From NCBI GenBank assembly GCA_964619265.1, contig CAZUCE010000022.1, positions 3,240-67,239 on the forward strand: a stretch of 64,000 nt of DNA. Reading direction: 5' to 3'. The number at the start of each line of letters is the position of its first letter. The stretch's first letter is position 1. Below the pieces are notes generated by a model that saw only the letters and a list, made by a program, of their open reading frames with translations, was not told the DNA's origin and searched no databases. This document shows, piece after piece, positions 59,635 to 64,000 of this stretch. This DNA is from CAZUCE01 sp964619265 (GTDB lineage: Bacteria > Planctomycetota > UBA1135 > GCA-002686595). The translations under genes were made by a program, and so were the position numbers.

Positions 59635-62499
59635 ATGAAGACCCTTTCGATCCTGTTTACAGCTTTGCTCTGCACCCCGGCCGGCGCCTTGTCTACGTGG
59701 GCGCCCCAGAGTGCAGGCGAATCTGCGGCCAGCTCTGGCGAGGAGCCGAACCTCGAGGTTTTGGTCCAAGAATTCGCAGACTGGAGATTGGAGGCGAGCA
59801 CCGAGGTGCCCGGCCGCGAAGCCCTCCTGCGCCTGGAAAAGCTCCGGTTGGACGCCGAGAAGCTGGTTGGAAACCACTCCGAGGATCCCGCCGTTTTGGC
59901 GTTTACCACGGAGGTCCAGGCCCGCGTCCTGCTCGAGATGCAGCGGACCGGTGACCAGGAAGCCCTCGCGCATGAACTGATGCGGCTGCGCCTCGTCGCC
60001 TTCGAGTCGACCGAGGTGACGCCGCTGGGTGAAGTCGCCCGCGGCTTGCTGCGGCGGCCGGAGATCGTCGCTTTGGCTGCGGCGGTGCCGGTGGCCGAGA
60101 AACTCACCGCACTGCCCCAGGCTACTCAGGCCGGGGAAGACGAGGTCATCGCCGAAGCGGTTCGCGGCGCCTGCGCGCGACGCGATGTCGACTTTTTGAA
60201 GTCGCTCGGCTCGAGAGCTTTGCCTGAATTGGAGCGACTGGCCTTGAAAATCGACGGCTCATTTAGCCCGGATGCCGAGCCGTATCCGCTGCAGATCATG
60301 ATGCAAATCGACCCGGTTCAGGCGCTCGATACCGCGGCGCGTTTGGTGGAGGAGCGCGGAACCCTGTTGGTCAAGCAAGTCGTTGTGAATGTGCTGACCT
60401 CCCATGGACCTTTGCACAGACCGCCTGTGTGGACGCCCGAAGGAGAGTCTGGGTGGCGTTTTACCCATCCGGAGTGGCACCGATTCTTCAATTCGCTTGT
60501 GAGCGATCCGGCTGTCGACGAAATTCAGTTGGAGGGGCTTGTGAAACCGCTGATTCACTACGGCGTCATTCCCGAGGGCTTGATGCCCATCGCCTTGCGC
60601 CTGGGCCCTGTGCGTTCCGGCCGAGCTGTGTCAAAGGGACAAGCCGAGTTCGCTGTGCGGTGCCTTGCCAGTGAGAGCGAGAAGGTCCGCCGGGATGCTA
60701 TAGAGGTTCTCGAAGTTGCGGGAAATATCCGGGAGGCTCTTCCGCTGGCCTCCGATCCTTCGGAGTTGGTTCGGATGCGCCTTGCCCAGGCGCTAAAGCC
60801 AGTCTTGGTTTCTCGATGGACTGGGCCTCTCCGAGAATCGCTCGAGAGTTCTCTGGTGGTGCTCCCCACAGAAGAGGCTGAGGTTCAGCGGGCACTCTTC
60901 GTGTTACTCAATGATCCGAGTCGCGAGGTCTTCGCGAAGTGCCTCCATTCCATGACAGACCTAGTTGAGCATGCGGGGAAACCGGTCCTTTCTCTGGACC
61001 TGCGGTTGAAGTTGTTGGACGAGGCCAAGGCCGATCGTTTTTATTCGGTCTATCATGCTGTCCTTGAGTCTGCGCCACGTGATGAGGTGGAGAGACTGAC
61101 CGTGAGGGGTATTCGGGTTGCAGAAAACTCAGAAATGAGCACGGAGGCCCGGGACGTCTTCTCGAGTGCGGTGCTTGGAGTCATGAACGACGACCCGGAT
61201 CTGCGTTGGGCCTTGATCCCGGAGTTCGTGTCGCTAGATTTCTCTGAGCAATTTGTTGCAGAGAACTTGGCTCATTGGGCGACGATGAAGTCGGACAACT
61301 TCTCGGTGGTCGACCGGTACCTGGATCAGCTTGAAACTCTTGACTCTGGTCTCGCCTGGAAGGAAGCTGGATACCGCACGCACGTGGGTTATCATGAGGG
61401 GCCGGGGTGGGGGAGGACGCTTGCAGACGCCCAGATTCAACGTCTTTGGAAGGGGATCTCCAGGCATCGTGCGGAAACGAATTGGGACGAGATCACGGCT
61501 CTGCCCGTGGATGCGCAGCTCTCGGCTCAGCTCATCGGCTCACCGGAAATCGCCCCCGAGCTCAAACTGCGGTCTCTGGTCTCGGTTCGTGACGGCTGGG
61601 GCATGCATCTCACGATGCCGGTTCTGCAGGCCTTGGCCGAAGCGGCGCGAGACACCGACGATGTAGGCTCGTTTCTCGAGGCGATCGACCTTTTGCCGAA
61701 GGCCAAGGTTCAGGATTTTTTGCTCCTCGCCCTCGAGACTCCGGATGCGCAAATTTCAGGTGGGTTCGCCGAACCTTCGATTCCGGATGAGTGGTTGCTC
61801 GGCTTGAAAATCGACAAGATGCGCGAGGAAGTCCTCGATGCCGTCCTAAACCGCTTTCCCTCTGAGAGGATTGGGCTTGAGGAGTTTAGAGATTCTCTCG
61901 ATCCGCAGCTTTTGAAGTCCGCGGTGGAGGCCATGGTGCAGTCTGGGTTGCCGAAGTATGAGACTGCAATTCAGGCTGCAGCTGAGAATCCGAAATTGCA
62001 AGGTGCCTTGGTTTCCTCTATTGCCCGTCATCGCCCTGAGGGCTTGTTTGGTCTCTTGACGGATCTTGTCAGGAGTGCGGGAGCGGGGGGGGGACTGTGG
62101 CACTCGGGAGTCTCGGCGGTAGCCAGTTACATGAACGATGAAGCGATGGGGTTTCTTCTGGAGCACGCTCGGGAGGTTTCAACAACGTCCAGCCGCAAGA
62201 TCGTGATGAACTACCTGGAGGAGATTCGCCAGTGGCAAGAATCGGTGGAGCAGTGGGAGCGCAGTCGCTCCGCGCAGAACCAGCGGCTGGATTCGATCGC
62301 TGAGCTGGTCGCGTTGGCCGAGGACTCCTCGTTGGACCTGTCCGTGCGGGCCGAAGCGCTGCGAGGGCTCGGGCTCCTGGGCGCCACCGGTGAGCTTCCT
62401 CGCCTCGTTCGAGCTCTGTCGGCTCCTGAAGAGCAGCTCAGGGAAGCCGCGCGCGAAGCGATCGACCGGCTGCACGCGTCTGCGGACTCCGAAGAGTAG
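59635..62499 (+). CDS. Large exported HEAT-repeat protein
   Basis: 954 residues with a signal peptide (LSILFTALLCTPAGALSTWA). Nearly the whole protein is helical, with HEAT-like units such as ESEKVRRDAIEVLEVAGNIR, PSELVRMRLAQALKPVL and VRAEALRGLGLLGATGELPR. It may scaffold a periplasmic complex; no catalytic motif seen. The middle of the gene (about 60.8-62.2 kb) looks less GC-rich, with more A/T-ending codons than the flanking genes. It follows the two-component genes behind a TTGAC repeat array and may be in their regulon. The stop codon abuts the end of the convergent methyltransferase gene with no space. Confidence 0.8.
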   Translation: MKTLSILFTALLCTPAGALSTWAPQSAGESAASSGEEPNLEVLVQEFADWRLEASTEVPGREALLRLEKLRLDAEKLVGNHSEDPAVLAFTTEVQARVLLEMQRTGDQEALAHELMRLRLVAFESTEVTPLGEVARGLLRRPEIVALAAAVPVAEKLTALPQATQAGEDEVIAEAVRGACARRDVDFLKSLGSRALPELERLALKIDGSFSPDAEPYPLQIMMQIDPVQALDTAARLVEERGTLLVKQVVVNVLTSHGPLHRPPVWTPEGESGWRFTHPEWHRFFNSLVSDPAVDEIQLEGLVKPLIHYGVIPEGLMPIALRLGPVRSGRAVSKGQAEFAVRCLASESEKVRRDAIEVLEVAGNIREALPLASDPSELVRMRLAQALKPVLVSRWTGPLRESLESSLVVLPTEEAEVQRALFVLLNDPSREVFAKCLHSMTDLVEHAGKPVLSLDLRLKLLDEAKADRFYSVYHAVLESAPRDEVERLTVRGIRVAENSEMSTEARDVFSSAVLGVMNDDPDLRWALIPEFVSLDFSEQFVAENLAHWATMKSDNFSVVDRYLDQLETLDSGLAWKEAGYRTHVGYHEGPGWGRTLADAQIQRLWKGISRHRAETNWDEITALPVDAQLSAQLIGSPEIAPELKLRSLVSVRDGWGMHLTMPVLQALAEAARDTDDVGSFLEAIDLLPKAKVQDFLLLALETPDAQISGGFAEPSIPDEWLLGLKIDKMREEVLDAVLNRFPSERIGLEEFRDSLDPQLLKSAVEAMVQSGLPKYETAIQAAAENPKLQGALVSSIARHRPEGLFGLLTDLVRSAGAGGGLWHSGVSAVASYMNDEAMGFLLEHAREVSTTSSRKIVMNYLEEIRQWQESVEQWERSRSAQNQRLDSIAELVALAEDSSLDLSVRAEALRGLGLLGATGELPRLVRALSAPEEQLREAAREAIDRLHASADSEE

Positions 62500-63339
62500 T
62501 CAGCGGGCTTCCTTCAGCCGGCGCCAAAGGCTCTTGGCGCGGCTGCTGGCTCCGCCCACGTGGAACGGCAGGCCTCGGGTTCCGTAAAGGTCGAGGCCGC
62601 CCTTCACCGGGTCGCGGGCCAGGGCCTGGGACAGGATGCGGCTGGCTGGCATCGGGTAGGGCGCCTCGGTGGCCTTGCCCAGGGTGAAGCCTTCTGCGGT
62701 TAGAAGTTCGAGCAGCTCGGCCGGCTTGGCTCCGCGCAAAGCGTAGGGCCAAAATTCGATGAGCAGCGCGAGTTCGGGGGAGGCTGAAAGCAGCTGCTTG
62801 GCGCCCTTTAGGGCCAGCCATTCGGAGCCTTGGGTGTCGATCTTGAGCACCCGGGCGGGGCCCTTCACATAATCGTCGACCCGGCCGACTTCGATTTCAA
62901 TCGTCTCCACGCCAGCCATGTCGGCGGGGACTTCGGAGCGCGAGCCGATGACCCGGTTGTCCCCATGGTTGCGCTCCGCCAGGGCAATGGTGGCCTTGCC
63001 GGCTTCGGCGCCGGCGGCCATCCGGTGGAGGACGCCTTTGCCTGGGCCGAGCTCGTTGGCACGAGCGATGTTCCGCTCGGTCAGGTCGGCGATGCCGGGC
63101 ACCGGCTCGAAGGCGTGGACGGTGGCTCCTGCGCGGATGGCTAGCACGCTGAACCAGCCCACGTTGGCGCCGAGATCAACGGCCAGGCAGCCGGGCTCGA
63201 GATGCGCCCGGAAGAGCCGGGATTCGTGCTCCTCCCAGGCTCCACGCTCGATGGAAGGGCCAATGACGGCGTCGCCCTCGAGGACGTCGAAGTCGAGGCC
63301 GAGGGCGGGGACAGGAACGGTCTTGGACCGGAAGGTCAT
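62500..63339 (-). CDS. FkbM-family methyltransferase
   Basis: 279 residues from the ATG at 63339; another ATG at 63348 would add three residues. The SAM-binding loop is AVDLGANVGWFSVLAIRAGA with VHAFEPVPGIADLTERNIAR. The FkbM signature is seen in VLKIDTQGSEWLALKGAKQL and LALLIEFWPYALRGA. FkbM enzymes O-methylate sugars or polyketides; in planctomycetes many act on envelope glycans. Its stop codon abuts that of the convergent HEAT-repeat gene, so no terminator lies between. It is divergent from the COG0720 gene. Confidence 0.87.
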   Translation of the reverse strand: MTFRSKTVPVPALGLDFDVLEGDAVIGPSIERGAWEEHESRLFRAHLEPGCLAVDLGANVGWFSVLAIRAGATVHAFEPVPGIADLTERNIARANELGPGKGVLHRMAAGAEAGKATIALAERNHGDNRVIGSRSEVPADMAGVETIEIEVGRVDDYVKGPARVLKIDTQGSEWLALKGAKQLLSASPELALLIEFWPYALRGAKPAELLELLTAEGFTLGKATEAPYPMPASRILSQALARDPVKGGLDLYGTRGLPFHVGGASSRAKSLWRRLKEAR

Positions 63340-63437
63340 GGGGCCCAAGGTAGCACGGGCTCCCCGGCATCAAAGCCCCGGGTTCCGGGCCCCGCCCGAG
63401 GCTTCCCTCCAACGCCCCCCCGCCCCCTTTTGAATCC

Positions 63438-63938
63438 ATGTCCCCTGAAAGCTGGTCGATCGAGATCGACAAGGAGTACCTGAAGTTCTCCGCCGCCCAC
63501 TTCCTGATCTTCCCCGACGGCTCGGCCGAGCGGCTCCACGGGCACAACTACCGGGTCTTCCTCGAGGTCGACGCCCGGCTCTCGCGATTCGGCCTGGTGA
63601 TCGATTTCAAAGAGATCAAGCCGGTCGTGCGGGAGTTGGTGGACTGGCTCGACGAGCACTGGCTCCTGCCGGGGAAGCACCACGAGCTGAAGATCGACGA
63701 ACCCGAACCCGGGCAGACCCGAGTGCGGTACCGCGAACGGACCTACATGGCGCCGACCGAGGACGTCATCGTTTTACCGATCAACAACACCAGCGCGGAG
63801 AACTTCGCGACGTGGATCGGAGGTGAGGTGCGCTCCCGTCTGACAGAGAAGTTCCCCGACGTACACGTACGGTTCCTCGAACTAAAAGTCGAAGAGACCC
63901 CCGGGCAACGGGGCGTGTACCGCTACTCCGAAGACTAG
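63438..63938 (+). CDS. 6-pyruvoyltetrahydropterin synthase-family enzyme, PTPS-III-like
   Basis: 166 residues of the COG0720 (QueD/PTPS) fold. Zinc ligands are His21 (FSAAHFLIF) and His34/His36 in GSAERLHGHNYRV. The catalytic Cys of QueD (CxxxHGH) is Ala here, and Glu31 creates an ExxHGH motif (E31-R-L-H-G-H36). That is the pattern I recall for PTPS-III, which forms 6-hydroxymethyl-dihydropterin and bypasses FolB in folate synthesis. Other family marks are GLVIDFKEIKPVV, DEHWLLPG and INNTSAENFATWI. A queuosine or tetrahydrobiopterin role is less likely without the Cys. pabB and pabC elsewhere in the window fit folate production. Confidence 0.85.
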   Translation: MSPESWSIEIDKEYLKFSAAHFLIFPDGSAERLHGHNYRVFLEVDARLSRFGLVIDFKEIKPVVRELVDWLDEHWLLPGKHHELKIDEPEPGQTRVRYRERTYMAPTEDVIVLPINNTSAENFATWIGGEVRSRLTEKFPDVHVRFLELKVEETPGQRGVYRYSED

Positions 63939-64000
63939 ACCGGTGATACGGTGCCATCTGTGAAAAGGCTCTAGATGTCAAGGCCTCGACGTCCGCCAGG
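63939..64000 (+). other. Right window edge, no complete feature
   Basis: 62 bases after the PTPS-like gene. An ATG at 63974 opens a frame reading MSRPRRPP to the edge. That is too short to judge whether a gene starts here. Confidence 0.3.

Overview
The window looks like chromosomal DNA of a high-GC Planctomycetota bacterium, probably one of the deep-branching marine lineages. This is inferred from gene content. There is a giant secreted protein with FG-GAP repeats, a dockerin-like Ca-binding linker and a beta-helix. There are several sulfatase-like alkaline-phosphatase-superfamily lipoproteins, many exported HEAT-repeat or coiled-coil proteins of unknown role, and a decayed planctomycete-type ECF sigma factor. 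GC is high throughout, with many GTG/TTG starts and ATGA/GTGA/TTGA overlaps.

Layout. 1-6.6 kb is housekeeping: the 3' end of pyrH, then frr, tRNA-Lys, an Xaa-Pro aminopeptidase operon, a Trm112-like protein and an EboE-like TIM-barrel protein. At 6.7 kb a tRNA-Glu with a textbook promoter is the apparent attachment site of an accessory island (about 6.74-16.7 kb). The island holds a broken serine recombinase whose 3' end reads into the tRNA, an IS5/IS903-type transposase remnant and a nearly complete copy, a decayed ECF sigma factor, two secreted proteins, an unknown protein with ACT-like halves and a remnant of an rve-type transposase. 16.7-28 kb returns to core genes: a coiled-coil membrane protein, a XerC-type recombinase, an MFS transporter, pabB-pabC, a set of exported proteins and xseA. 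28-38 kb is an envelope-glycan neighbourhood: two GT2 enzymes, a GT39-type membrane transferase, three alkaline-phosphatase-superfamily proteins without the formylglycine cysteine, and an RmlC-like cupin. 38-45 kb holds an HDOD regulator, a 22-bp tandem repeat, an exported hydrolase and the FG-GAP/beta-helix protein. 45-53 kb holds nadA, a HAD protein, an OPA-type transporter, a radical SAM/SPASM enzyme, a TylF-like methyltransferase and P5C dehydrogenase.

The most interesting stretch is 52.9-59.6 kb. A co-directional, tightly packed series encodes a coiled-coil lipoprotein, a squalene-cyclase-like toroid protein, EboA, EboB (TatD-like), then a sensor kinase and an OmpR/PhoB-type regulator. 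Direct repeats resembling pho boxes precede the kinase gene and follow the regulator gene. EboE lies about 48 kb away, so the conserved ebo metabolite-trafficking set is present here in split form; eboC, eboD and eboF are not in the window. The window ends with a HEAT-repeat protein, an FkbM methyltransferase and a COG0720 enzyme whose ExxHGH motif fits the PTPS-III folate-bypass type. That would pair logically with the pabB/pabC genes.
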